In this document: positions 47,394 through 58,462 of the stretch, in pieces
Layout: each line of letters opens with the position of its first letter
Numbering within the stretch: position 1 is the first letter of the stretch
DNA from: Mastigias papua
Taxonomy: Eukaryota; Cnidaria; Scyphozoa; Rhizostomeae; Mastigiidae
Reading direction: 5' to 3'
Assembly (NCBI GenBank): GCA_964019165.1
Contig: OZ025276.1
Span: forward strand, 1,922,001 to 1,986,000
DNA: 64,000 nucleotides
Notes under the pieces: generated by a model
Database searches by the model: none
The model's input: only the letters and a program-made list of their open reading frames with translations
What the model was told of the DNA's origin: nothing
Position numbers and translations under genes: made by a program

Positions 47394-47545
47394 ATTACTA
47401 TCTCTGTGATTTTCTTGTCGTTCTCTGTAAGCAAGTGCTACTTTTGCTACATGATGAATAATTGGACTATTATGTCTGTGATTTTATTGTCGTTCTCTGT
47501 AGCCAACTGCTACGTATGTGCCACGAGGAATAATTTGACTATTCC
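47394..47545. repeat. Imperfect tandem repeat upstream of the Rep-like gene
   Basis: Two units of about 74-79 bp (from 47399 and from 47473) share CTGTGATTTT(C/A)TTGTCGTTCTCTGTA, GTGCTAC/CTGCTAC and GAATAATT(G/T)GACTATT. They start within 12 bp of the Rep-like start codon, where iterons would sit in a Rep replicon. Confidence 0.7.
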
Positions 47546-48027
47546 CGCCGTGTGCTTATTGTTTGAAAACAGAAGGTTTCCACACACTTTAACGGTAATG
47601 GACATATGCAGTGTAAAAATGTATAAATGATAATGTGCATCTAGATAATGATGATGAGTATTAGTAACAGAGGATTGTGTGGTAGCCTCATTTGCAATTC
47701 TGTACACACACTTACCAAAAAGGGCATCACTCATGTATATAGAGAGCTAATTTGCTCCCAATTTTGTACATATTCTGAGAACATGTTCCATGATGCTTGA
47801 TCTACCAATACACTTGTGTTCCAGCAATAATCCTTTCGTCGTATTATCGCTTTAGGCAGGTACACTGCCACAGAGGCAAACTGATAGATCCCCACATGAT
47901 ATGACATCACAGAGGTGACTTACAACATTTTTATCATCGCTATCGTGTTCAGCACCATCGATCACCCCTTGACCGACCAATATAGTGCAGGTATAATGTG
48001 TTTTGAACCATTTTGCCTCCAGACAAT
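47546..48027. other. Unassigned stretch
   Basis: No recognisable feature; may hold the other end of the Rep-bearing element. Confidence 0.3.
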
Positions 48028-48300
48028 AGTGGACAAAAGTCCTGGGACACTTTGCAATGGTTTACTCTGCGCTCATCTCTCATCCCCCTCCTCCCCTTAA
48101 ACAATGTTGGTTTTTGGAAGGAGTATATATGATAACGGAAAAATGTCCCATGTGCAATAGCGTCAAGTGTCTCCTCCATCAGCCAACATTGTTCCTGGGG
48201 GGAGGGGGTTGCCTGTAAGGTGTAAAAGTAAGGAAGGTCAGAGGAATATGGTTTGTTTTACTTTTTCCGTAAGTGTCCCAAGGACTTTTGTCAACTATTG
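48028..48300 (+). mobile_element. MITE, about 275 bp (copy 2)
   Basis: The ends CAATAGTGGACAAAAGTCC and the complement of CAATAGTTGACAAAAGTCC form clear terminal inverted repeats. The interior matches 40395-40672 in the same orientation, including the 'gataacgga' and 'gggggagggggttgcctgta' blocks. The right end is followed by TA, but the left flank reads ga. Confidence 0.82.
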
Positions 48301-48419
48301 TACGCTAGGACTCTGTATCAATTTGCTTCAAAGGTCTATTAATGTAAAGATCCTTGAAAATTTTTATTTTAGTCCTTGAAAAGTCCTTGAAAACTCCTTG
48401 AATTTGCTTACCAAAATCC

Positions 48420-49040
48420 TGCACGAGCACTGTTCAGAGATCCTGTGTCAATAAGGACAGATGGCAGCACACCACCATTAAACTCACAAGAAAGAAGAGG
48501 TTTGTCGCATCGCTCCAACCTCTTAACGAGGCACCCCTTGGTAGTTCAAAGACTTACGACCTTGTAGAGATACTTGATTACTGTCCATGTGAAAAAGAGT
48601 CAAACAGTTCTGGGTGTTGTGGCCCCAACCTCTGCAGGCAGTGCAACGGCTTGCTCCCTGACGCTTCTTACATTCGCATACAATGTGGCCTTCTTTGTGG
48701 CAGAAAAAACAGCGGACACAGTTCTTGGCATGATAGCTGACATCTTTGGGTGGCACTGGTGTAGTTGAATGCAATGAGAGTGAGGAAACTGTGGCAATTA
48801 CATTGGTCTGTTGATCCACCATTCTGGAAATCAAATGCTCAAGATGATCCACATGTTGCTGTTGCTGCTCATTGCAGGGCTCTTGAAGGGCTGGAGAATT
48901 TGGCATATGTGGGTGTACAGTGGCACATTGGGCAGGTGGGTCAAAGGGCAGATCATCAAGGGCTCAAAAACACTGGGTGAATGACACCATTGTTTCAAGG
49001 TCCAGAGTTGGGTCGGATTCCAACAGTTTGATTTGAAGGG
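48420..49040 (-). pseudogene. Ty3/gypsy gag-protease fragment
   Basis: Read leftwards: a region with PTLDLETMVSF and a stop, then two CCHC zinc knuckles, CFFCHKEGHIVCEC and CTACRGWGHNTQNC. After a frameshift near 48530 come CEFNGG and VLIDTGSLNS, the aspartic protease active site. No RT follows on the left; the MITE at 48028-48300 lies there. It is a different element from the minus-strand gypsy at 52-64 kb, whose own protease-RT junction lies near 63.9 kb. Confidence 0.82.
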
Positions 49041-49109
49041 TGTGAGTTACACGACAGGCGATCAATATTTGAAATTAACACAATTAACATGGCACTGAGC
49101 CTACTCAAG

Positions 49110-50300
49110 GCCAACATTACACACTAGGTTATTATTGAAACTTTCATTCTTCAGTTCACATATGTTATGGAGAATGAAGCATGCATGAATGAGACAAAGG
49201 ACAGATTCCACCTTTATATCTATTGGCCTCTTTAATGCACCAGATCTACCCTTCAATCTACCAAATGCACATTCTATTGCATTTGTGCAGATGATAATCT
49301 GTAGCTATAACATTGGTTGGAAACATCTTGTCCACCTGATGGACATTCCTTCATTAAGTAGGGAAGTAAGGGGTAAGCTGCATCACCAATAATGCAGATA
49401 GGGACTTTCCTTAAACCCTGAACAATCTCCCTCTCGCATTGGTATTTCTCCAGGCTTCAAAAGATGGCTATTGATAGACTTGGCACATACTTGTGCACCA
49501 TGGACTGAACCTAGCCATTGAATAACAACATCTGTGAAAAGATATCGTTAATCACAATCAGCTTGGACATTGAAAGAGTATTTTCCTTTGCTATTAAAGA
49601 CATCAGTATAGTTTTCTCTAGGCTGCTTAATCTCAATGTGTGTCCCATCAACTGCTACAATGCACCGAGGAAACCCATGATGCTCGAGATGTTTTGTTGC
49701 TAAATGATCAGCTTCATTGTCAGTCATTGGTAGCCTGATATACTTTGGCCCAAGGTGGTGTGAAATTGCTTTTGTTACCCTTCTTACTACTATTGAAACA
49801 GTGCTTTTGGATACTACAAAAGCATTTGCAACACTTTGGTACCTTCCCTCATCAGACAAATAATACAGAGTTATTGCAACTTGAGTTTCAACATCAAGAG
49901 TTTCTCTCAAATGTGTGTCTTGCTGTTGTATGTACTGCCTTAGTTCATTGCAGAGATCTGTAAATGTTGCTTTGGTCATCCTAAAGTTCTTTGTCCATTC
50001 CTCTTCTACCACAGAATTATTCAAAAAGTTTTGCCATCATCTTTGTGTTCTACCAGGCCTTACCTAGAACCTACGTGGTTTTCTATTTCGTTCATATTTT
50101 CTACCAAGTGATATTTTGCTGGTGATATTTTCTGATGATATCTGATGACAAATCCTCTGAAAATTTTGAGCATACAACATCAACTGTTGACTTAAAGTAA
50201 GTTTTAGCTGCATTGCTGCTGTGATGAAAGTACCCATTCTCTGATTTGGCAGCATGCTTGACTGTACTGGCATTCCTAAAGCTCCTGACCACAACATGCA
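49110..50300 (-). pseudogene. HARBI1-like PIF/Harbinger transposase, several breaks
   Basis: Reading leftwards from 50300: a basic N-terminus (GRKYERNRKPRRF), a stop, PGRTQR, another stop, WQNFLNNSVVEEEWTKNFRM, LYYLSDEGRYQSVANAF and CIVAVDGTHIEI (first Asp). After breaks near 49550 it continues with FTDVVIQWLGSVHGAQV, where Gly replaces the usual second Asp, then NAIECAFGRLKGRSGALKRP (Glu) and ACFILHNICE. The N-terminus matches the fragment at 17325-17949. Terminal repeats were not found. Confidence 0.85.
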
Positions 50301-50733
50301 GCTAGGGAGAGCACATCTCCCAAAGGTAATTGTGCAGCATCAGATGGACGCTGCGAAGGGGCACCTATACATAACACTTATAGGAGTATTTTTGGATAGT
50401 GAATTGCTCTAACTTATGCCGGATAACTACAATGCATGGCAGTAGTGTCTGTGTCACTTGTTTGTCTGGATCGAGATGGTTCATGTTTGTTTCCAGTAAT
50501 CAGTTGAGATTGCCAAAAGCTGTCTGCACTTAAAAAATGCAGAGAATGTATACGCAGTGTAAGGACTGTTCAGTAATTTAGCTAGATTGTGAACAACTGA
50601 AGTTCGTGCTGTGCATCAGAAACATCAAATAGGCAAAGAATGAACCACAGATCATGCAAGCAGTAGGTGTCTCTTCGCATTAACAGGTTTTGCTACACAG
50701 CTGCCCTTGGGATGTGCTCTCTCCAGCTGCATG
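50296..50733. repeat. Inverted repeat pair of about 42 bp, 350 bp apart
   Basis: CATGCAGCTAGGGAGAGCAC (50296) and the complement of CATGCAGCTGGAGAGAGCAC (ending 50733) continue with similar ATC(T)CCCAAAGG-type sequence. It could be a small MITE or a rearranged fragment. No coding content. Confidence 0.55.
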
Positions 50734-51900
50734 CTGACACCTGTTGCTCTAGCATTTTACGAGTACCTCCTTTGCGTGAAATGTGAGCCTCTTTTCCTAT
50801 TCATGGTGATATCGTGCCGTTTTCATCTGTTTACACAGAAACATTTTGGATCATTTTCATATCGCACCATTTTCATAAGCGTTTTCATTTTACACCAGAT
50901 TCGAATACTTTTTAGTGTAAACGGTAGGGCAAACGGAGCAACTTTGTACCATTTTCATTTTGCACCAGCATAGTGAAAACGGGGCCTCAAAGATTAGATT
51001 ACATTTATTGACAATATTCTCTTCTGTCCTTTATTTACTTCAAGAGCTACCCCCTTTTGTCTTTACCATGGAAAGTAATGACTTTCCTTGCAAATGATTT
51101 CTTTCATTGTTTTATAGAAGCAGTTATTTACTTAATTATATGGTTTATAGAAGCTAAATTAAGTTAATTTCCAAGTCAAGGTACAAAACCCCTCAACTTT
51201 TGTCAAAAGTAGTCAAAAATCGATATTTTGATATCTTTCTCAGAAAGTATTGTAGATTATGAATATCAGACCCATTTCAACCTTAAAAGCAGAAGTATTA
51301 GAGAAAATCATGGTTTTCTGAATCCAGTGAAACATCCAGGCCTTAAAAATAGTGAGCTCTTTCTATCCATCACTTAGTTCATAAAATGTTGCCACATACA
51401 ATACTGTCCAAGGTGTTATCCCAGTTGTACTTCTTGTCTCTATCTGAAGAATGGTTTCGTGTATAGGAGGCCACCTACTCTCCAGTCTGGAATAGATGTC
51501 CCCCCGACTATTTATTTTATCAAAAAATGCACACCAGGACAGTCTTATTGCAACCCCCTCCTGCTTATTAATTTTGAGCCAAGAGGAAATTTTCCCAGCC
51601 AGACCAAGAATTGTCCGGCAAAAGTAACTTGTTGAGAATTCTTGTTGCGCTGAAAAAATGCTAGGGTGAAATGCGTAAGTGCTGCAAGAAACACTGAAAA
51701 TGCAGCCATTAGTTGTGCCAATGATGATGACATTATGAACGCCAATGATAGACACATCTCTAGCAAGCTAGAAATATGTAATAAACATAATAAAGTTCTT
51801 TCAAGAAGTCAGAATTTTTCTCTAATGCATATGTTGATCTCCTCTCCACAGCCATTCATAACAGCCCACCCATAGACATTCACCTTTGTAATACCACTGT
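50734..51900. other. Unassigned stretch with repeated 'cattttca' motifs
   Basis: The region 50808-50990 has several 'ccattttcat' units and ends at GAAAACGGGGCCTCA, which looks like a DNA-transposon terminus without a found partner. The 130-aa minus frame at 51363-51755 has no recognisable family. Confidence 0.35.
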
Positions 51901-52432
51901 CAAGGGGGTATCACAGATGTGAGTTCGAAGGCCAGTAATAAATTCAAAAATGTAGATAGATCAATCAAACTAATAAACTCACGACCTCAAACTTTTAACG
52001 GCAGCATCAGACGCAGAGACTACACGACTTCTTTCGTCAACTTTGCAAACGGCAAGAACAAGACAACCTCTAACGGCAAGAATTACTAAACAGCACTTTG
52101 TACCTTGTCACAGGGTCTCGGCTTTTGGGCGTTTACCTTCTAGCTTCACGTCCACGTCTAAACTTTCGTCCGAAACTTGCGTCTTATCTCGGCAGATTCA
52201 CTTTTCGACTGACTGACAGAAGTTACTTACAATTTTTACATAAGAAAAACAATAGAACGATAGCAATCCAACAATTCTCCATATAAGGTTATAAAGGACA
52301 ACTGAAACGGAAAAAGTATCAAATGAATAGGCCGAGTATGTGATCAGCTAGAGACCTGGCACGAGTACCAAACTGGCTCCCTGATCACGTGCACATACTA
52401 ACAAAACTATTATCTTTATGCTATTTACAACA
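51900..52432 (-). mobile_element. Probable 3' LTR of minus-strand Ty3/gypsy (gypsy 1)
   Basis: On the minus strand a purine-rich tract (AAAAAGGAGAGCCA) precedes TGTTGTAAATAG at 52432, a good polypurine tract and LTR start just after the integrase gene. The LTR's outer end is uncertain (near 51900-51960), because its partner LTR lies outside the window. Confidence 0.6.
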
Positions 52433-52469
52433 TGGCTCTCCTTTTTAAAGACAAGACTCCCGTCTTGTA

Positions 52470-54206
52470 TTAACCGTTATGAATCATCATAGGTTTAAAA
52501 GAGTCCTCTGGGTGAGTAATCTTTGGTTCTGGCAGATCAGCTGCAGGTATAACGTCAGAGTTTGACCTAGATCGCATAGTTTCATCACCAACATAACTGT
52601 CTGTCTGAAGGTCCGAGTCGGCGAGGTCCAGCGAAGGAGGGCGCACATCTGGGGGCTCAACAGGCCGCTGCGAAGGGTCGCAATAAAGTTTCAGCCTGTT
52701 GGCGTGAACCGGTACTAAGACGGGTCGATTGTCTAAGGTATGTAAACAAAAATGTACTGGCGACAATTTTGACACAATTCGATAAGGTCCGTGATAGTTG
52801 TGGGACAGTTTCTTGCAGAGGCCTTTGCACAACTCTGGGGTATACACCCATACTTTCGTGCTGATTTCGAAAGGAACAGGTCCGGCGGATTTATCATATT
52901 GCTCCTTCATTCGTTGTTGTGCGAGCTGCGTATTTGAGTCAATGATGCATTGCGTGTCTTTGAGGTTTTGCATGATCCGAACACGATGTACTGAAATGGA
53001 TGCCGAAAGATTGGCAGAAGGCATTACCAACGAAACATCAATAGGCAAACGAGGTTCGCGCCTATATAAGAGGTAGAATGGGGACTCACGAGTAGTCACG
53101 TTGGGTGAAACCCGATAAGCGAATAGAATCATGGGTAAGTGTTGGTCCCAGTCCTTTTGATGCGTGCTGACATACATTGATAATCCTTCCGCAAGAGTGC
53201 TGTTGAAACGCTCAACAAGTCCGTCCGTCTGGGGATGATGCACGGTGGTTTGTGTCTTTCGAGTATCCATACTTTTACAAACTTCCTTCATGACTGATGA
53301 GAGAAAATTGGAGCCTCGATCCGATAGCAAGGTACAAGGTGAACCATGACGTGCAAGAATTTCATTGACTAATATGTTGGCAACACGAGGGGCTTCACTT
53401 GAGGGTACAGCAAATGCTTTGGGCCAACGAGTATAGTAATCCGAAAATACCAAATTATAACGATTGCCATCATTTGTTGCAGGGAACGGGCCTAGTGCAT
53501 CAACAGCAACACGATCAAATGCACCATCTACTGGAATCGGCAACAAAGGAGCTTTACGCTTACCATGAGGGACCTTTGTCATGGCATAATCAATGCAAGA
53601 ATAGCACCAGTGTTCAATATCCTTGAACATTCCATTCCAGAAATAACGCATGCGCACTTTTTCATATGTTTTCAATGTGCTCAGGTGACCAGCAGTGGGG
53701 TCATCATGGCAGGCCACAAGTATTTCATGGCGAAGGAAGGCAGGAATAACAACTTGAGTAACGAGGGTTTGGGCTCTATGTTTCCCTGGTGTCCACAAGT
53801 GACAGAGAATTCCATTTTTGTCTAAATAGTACAAATCAATAGTAAGCAGCAATGAACGAGCTTTATTATCACAGATAGGCAAGGTGGAAAACTCAAGATA
53901 CTGGATTATGTCAGACAAATCTTTATCTTGGCATTGTAACAAATGCAGGTGCTGAACAGACGGCACACAATCAGCGATAGGGGTAACAGGAAGAGAAACA
54001 GGGATAGTACTGGCAGTAATGACAGACGATACCGGGACAGCGGAGGGCACCATTGACTCATTCAGATACGTTCTACAAGATAAAGCATCAGCATTCCCGT
54101 TAACAGAACCGGTGTGATGAAGAATTTCGATATCGTATTGTTGTAATTGCAAAGCCCATCAAGCCAATCGGCCTGTAGGATCTTTAACATTCATTAACCA
54201 CGAAAG
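52470..54206 (-). pseudogene. Gypsy 1 pol, RNase H end and integrase
   Basis: The frame begins with LSWLMNVKDPTGRLA, a stop, WALQLQQYDIEILHHTGSVNGNADALS (end of RNase H; cited cores LQQYDIEI and NADALS). The integrase zinc motif follows (H..GHLSTLKTYEKVR, CYSC), then the catalytic core AVDALGPFP, LLSDRGSNFLS and HPQTDGLVERFNSTL with the D-D-E residues, and a GPYRI C-terminal module. It is open from 54152 to the stop at 52470. It is separated from its RT by the insertion of gypsy 2. Confidence 0.92.
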
Positions 54207-54211
54207 ACTAC

Positions 54212-54377
54212 TGTAGTATATTATAGTCAGTATAACTTTTGTTAAGAGGCTCAGCCTCGTTTCTAACAAGGACTTTGTGAGACTGGTTAACATGACATGG
54301 CTTCCTAAGTTAGCGTGCTCTCTCGTCGTATGTCTATATCCAAGTTAATCCGAATGTTCACATTGGAATACACAACA
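54212..54377 (+). repeat. 5' LTR of gypsy 2
   Basis: 166 bp, TG...CA, with 5' duplication ACTAC. The primer-binding region should be in 'atttatggcgacgag' just downstream. Confidence 0.95.
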
Positions 54378-54451
54378 ATTTATGGCGACGAGCAGTCATT
54401 AAGGACCCTAGAAGAGGTATAAGCCATTATTTTTAGTCAACAAAACACGAT

Positions 54452-57400
54452 ATGCCAGAAATAGGAGATCAGGAACGAGAAGCACAACTGCCTAAACCTG
54501 TGGCTATCCAGTTACCACCTGTAAAGGAATTTGATCCAAAGGGAGACCCTTCTACGGTAAGTCAGCGATGGGAGAAGTGGAACAAATCTTTTATTTATTT
54601 CCTCAATGCAACAGGCATTCACAATGATAACCAAAAGAGAGCTACACTCTTACATTTGGTAGGAGAAGAAGTACAAGACATCTTTGAAATGCTAGGTGAG
54701 GTAGGCACAACATATGACGAAGCAATAACTAAGTTAGATAGCCACTTCGACATTAAAAGAAATATTCCGTATGAAAGATGTGTATTCCATGAAACAGAAC
54801 AAGAGGTAGGAGAATCTATTGATTCATATGTCACTAGGCTGAAAAAGTTGACTCTTTACTGTGAATATGAAGCTGCTACTGAAGATAAAATCAGAGACCA
54901 AGTAATTGCCAAATGTAAATCAAGTAAATTGAGAAAAAGATTACTACAAGAGCCAGACCTAACAGTAGAAAAAGTTCTCAGACTTGGTAAGCTTATGGAA
55001 CAATCAGATCACCAAACAAGGCAAATAGAACAAAACAATGGAATAGGAGTATCAGCTGAAACAAAGCAGGACTCATTTTCAGAACTAAATAGAATAAAAT
55101 CAGATAAATGGCAACACAAAGGTAAACATAACAGCAATAGTAAGCCAAAATACAATCATACCAGACAGTGTGGAAGATGTGGCATGAAAAATCACACAAG
55201 TAACAACTGTAGAATTACTAAAGGAAAGAAATGTATGAAATGTGGCATCATGGGACACTTTGCTAAATTTTGCAAAACAAAATTACCAAAGAAAACAGAA
55301 ATTCATCAAACCAAAGCAAATGAGATTCAACCAGAGAACTCAAGTGATGAAGAATCTTTTGTATTCAGGATAGGGGACAGTGCAAGACCTGTATACCCAA
55401 TTTTTGTGGAAAATACTAAAATCAATATGCTCATAGACAGTGGCTCAACACTTAATATACTAGATGAAACAACATATAGAACACTGAGTAAAATTCCTAA
55501 ACTGCAGAATAGCACAGCCAAAATATTTACCTATTCAGGACAAGTTCCATTGAAGTTAAAAGGCACATTCATTGCAACAGTTCGAGCATGTGGAAACGCA
55601 ACCCAAGCAAAATTCTATGTCACAGAAGGATCAAATGGTGCAATATTAGGACAAAAGACAGCAGAGACATTAAATATTTTAAGAGTAGGTCCACCTGCAG
55701 ATTCAAAATATGTATCAGTCAATGAAATCAATCAAGCTAAGGATATCAAGCAACAGGTACATCCAGAAATTCAACAAATACTTGACAACAACACTGAAGT
55801 ATTTCAAGGTATGGGAAAATTTAAAGACTTCCAATTACAACTCCACATTGATAAGAATGTCACTCCAGTCCAGCAACCAATAAGAAGACTACCTTATCAC
55901 ACCAGAAAGAAAGTTTCTGAGGAATTAAAAAGACTTATTGCAAATGACTGTATTGAGAAAGTGAAAGGCCCAAGTACATGGATTAATCCAATTGTAGTCG
56001 TACCGAAACCAAATGGGAAGATCAGACTCTGTCTAGACATGAGAAGAGCTAATGAAGCTATCATTAGGGAAAGGCATCAAATTCCCAAAGTTGAGGAAAT
56101 ACTTCCAGAGCTACACAATGCCAAATATTTTTCAAAGATAGATTTGAAAGAGGGATACCACCAAATTGAATTAGCAGAAGAATCTAGACACATTACAACA
56201 TTCCTAACACATGAAGGCTGCTATCAATCAAAACGTCTTGTATATGGTGTCAATTCAGCATTTGAACAATTCCAGAAAATAATTGAACAAACAATAGCAG
56301 ACTGTCCAGGCACAAGATCAATCTCAGATGACATCCTAATATGGGCTTCTAGTATTGGTGAAATGGCTCAACGTCTTGATACACTCTTCAAGAAGCTCCA
56401 TGCAAAGAACTTGAAGATCAACCTAACTAAGTGTGTTTTTGGAACCACAAAATTAACTTTTGCTGGATACTGCTTAACAGACACTGGGACTCATCCAGAC
56501 AAATCCAAAGTAGATGCTGTAAAAAACACAGCCACACCAACAAATGTCACTGAAGTAAGAAGTTTCTTAGGGTTAGTCAACTTTTGTTCCCAATTTATCA
56601 AAGGCTATGCAACACTAACAGAGCCATTAAGACAACTCACAAAGAAAGGGGCGCCATTTGTATGGAAAGAACAGCAACAGAAGAGCTTTAACAAGTTAAA
56701 AGAATGTTTAACAGAAGCAGATACTATGGCTTATTATCAACCAAAAGCAGAAACTAAGGTTATAGTCGATGCATCACCGGTAGGACTCGGAGCAATCCTA
56801 ACACAAAGACAAAAAGATGGATCATTTAAGCCAGTAGCATATGCATCACATGCACTAAGTTCCACAGAACAGAGATATTCACAAACAGAAAGGGAAGGCC
56901 TTGCTGCCTTCTGGGCAACACAGAAGTTTCATTATTACCTATATGATAGAGAATTCACAATAGTCACTGACCATAAGCCACTTGAAAAACTATTGTCATC
57001 CAGAGGTAGCCCTACACCAAGACTACAGAGATGGTTACTCAAAATGCAACCATACAAGTATACCATTCAGTATGAACCAGGACAGACTAACGCATCTGAT
57101 GTTTTATCACGTTCTCCACTACCAGCAACAGACCAGCTAAGTAATGATACAGAACATTTTGTTAACTCACTAGTATATGATGCTATTCCTAAAGCGGTTA
57201 CAATAGAAGAAATCCAGGCAACTTCCAGGAATGATGAACTACTCAGACAAGTAAAGAAGCAAATTGAAACAGAGAAATGGCTGAAAGACCCAACATTTAA
57301 ACCATATTACCATACGAGGAGAGACCTGTGGATATCAGATGATATCATACTCAAAGGCTCAAAGCTAGTCATCCCTATGGCACTCAGAGAAAGAGTACTC

Positions 57401-58462
57401 AGCACTGCACACCAACACCATTTAGGGATTGTCAAAACAAAAGGACTATTAAGAGAAAAAGTTTGGTGGCCAGGAATAGACAAAGATGTAGAGCAAATGA
57501 TCAAAGTATGTCATGCATGTCAAGTAACAGGTTCTGGGAAAGTTAAATTTGAACCACTTGAAACAACCAAATTACCAGCTACAAACTGGCACACTGTAGC
57601 ACTAGACATTCAAGGACCCTATCCAACCAAAGATTATTTAATAGCTCTAATAGATTACCGATCAAGATATCCAGTTGTAATACGAGTTCAGAGTGTCAAC
57701 ACTACAACCGTAATTAAAGCACTAGACCTGATTTTCTCTATGTTCGGGTATGTTCACCAAGTAGTTGCTGACAATGGGAAACAGTTCATTTCTGACGAGT
57801 TCAAAAACTATTTGAAACACAATGGCATACAAGTGAGAAATGTAACACCTTACTCTCCATGGGTTAATGGAGAAGTTGAAAGGTTCAACAGATCTCTAAA
57901 GAAAGCAAATCAAGCAGCATATGCTGAGAATAAGGATTGGAGAGAAGAGCTCAACAAGTTTTTACTTCTCTATAGAACAACACCTCATGCAACGACAGGC
58001 CAATGCCCAGCAACTGTATTTTTTGGACGAAACATTAAGAACAATATTCCAGAATACATTCCTAAAGAGCCACATGACACTGAATTAGACAAGAGAGACA
58101 GAGAAATGAAGGAGAAAATGAAAGATAGAGCAGATAAAGTACGAAAGTCAAAAGTTAATGAAATTAAAGAAGGAGACACAGTCTTAGTAAAGAAGTTGTG
58201 GAAGAAACACAAATTATCACCTAACTGGTTGAATGAGAGATTCAAAGTTTTAAAAGTTTACAAGAAAAGTGCATTGATAGAGAATAAAGATGGAAACAAA
58301 TACTACAGAAACAAAGCGCATCTGAAGATATACCATGAAAGAGAATTTGACAAAGAAAGACATCTCACAAAAGAACAGGTACAGAACGAAGACCAAGATG
58401 ACGAAAGTAAGTATGAACTACCGATTGGGACTGAAGGAAATGTCACAGGATCAATAAGTTAA
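54452..58462 (+). CDS. Gag-pol polyprotein of gypsy 2, 1336 aa, intact
   Basis: One frame encodes Gag (about 1-230), two CCHC knuckles (CGRCGMKNHTSNNC, CMKCGIMGHFAKFC; about 237-275), protease (MLIDSGSTLNILDE, about 330), RT (VVVPKPNGKIRLCLDMRRAN; ISDDILIW at about 630), RNase H (VIVDASPVGLGAIL; VTDHKPLEKLL) and integrase. The integrase has the HHLGIVKTKGLLREKVWWPG...CHAC zinc motif and D-D-E in ALDIQGPY, VADNGKQF and NGEVERFN. The SDD box in place of YVDD is usual in Mag-like Ty3/gypsy elements, so it is not a defect. Gag and pol share one frame. The start is the first ATG after the 5' LTR and leader. It encodes all enzymes for reverse transcription and integration. Confidence 0.97.
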   Translation: MPEIGDQEREAQLPKPVAIQLPPVKEFDPKGDPSTVSQRWEKWNKSFIYFLNATGIHNDNQKRATLLHLVGEEVQDIFEMLGEVGTTYDEAITKLDSHFDIKRNIPYERCVFHETEQEVGESIDSYVTRLKKLTLYCEYEAATEDKIRDQVIAKCKSSKLRKRLLQEPDLTVEKVLRLGKLMEQSDHQTRQIEQNNGIGVSAETKQDSFSELNRIKSDKWQHKGKHNSNSKPKYNHTRQCGRCGMKNHTSNNCRITKGKKCMKCGIMGHFAKFCKTKLPKKTEIHQTKANEIQPENSSDEESFVFRIGDSARPVYPIFVENTKINMLIDSGSTLNILDETTYRTLSKIPKLQNSTAKIFTYSGQVPLKLKGTFIATVRACGNATQAKFYVTEGSNGAILGQKTAETLNILRVGPPADSKYVSVNEINQAKDIKQQVHPEIQQILDNNTEVFQGMGKFKDFQLQLHIDKNVTPVQQPIRRLPYHTRKKVSEELKRLIANDCIEKVKGPSTWINPIVVVPKPNGKIRLCLDMRRANEAIIRERHQIPKVEEILPELHNAKYFSKIDLKEGYHQIELAEESRHITTFLTHEGCYQSKRLVYGVNSAFEQFQKIIEQTIADCPGTRSISDDILIWASSIGEMAQRLDTLFKKLHAKNLKINLTKCVFGTTKLTFAGYCLTDTGTHPDKSKVDAVKNTATPTNVTEVRSFLGLVNFCSQFIKGYATLTEPLRQLTKKGAPFVWKEQQQKSFNKLKECLTEADTMAYYQPKAETKVIVDASPVGLGAILTQRQKDGSFKPVAYASHALSSTEQRYSQTEREGLAAFWATQKFHYYLYDREFTIVTDHKPLEKLLSSRGSPTPRLQRWLLKMQPYKYTIQYEPGQTNASDVLSRSPLPATDQLSNDTEHFVNSLVYDAIPKAVTIEEIQATSRNDELLRQVKKQIETEKWLKDPTFKPYYHTRRDLWISDDIILKGSKLVIPMALRERVLSTAHQHHLGIVKTKGLLREKVWWPGIDKDVEQMIKVCHACQVTGSGKVKFEPLETTKLPATNWHTVALDIQGPYPTKDYLIALIDYRSRYPVVIRVQSVNTTTVIKALDLIFSMFGYVHQVVADNGKQFISDEFKNYLKHNGIQVRNVTPYSPWVNGEVERFNRSLKKANQAAYAENKDWREELNKFLLLYRTTPHATTGQCPATVFFGRNIKNNIPEYIPKEPHDTELDKRDREMKEKMKDRADKVRKSKVNEIKEGDTVLVKKLWKKHKLSPNWLNERFKVLKVYKKSALIENKDGNKYYRNKAHLKIYHEREFDKERHLTKEQVQNEDQDDESKYELPIGTEGNVTGSIS

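Noticed and set aside
51363..51755. 130-aa minus-strand ORF as a host gene
   Set aside because: No recognisable domain, no splice context and overlapping open frames; cannot be supported.
55000..56400. SDD instead of YVDD in the gypsy 2 reverse transcriptase as an inactivating mutation
   Set aside because: ISDDI is the normal form in a group of Mag-like Ty3/gypsy elements, and the rest of the frame is intact.
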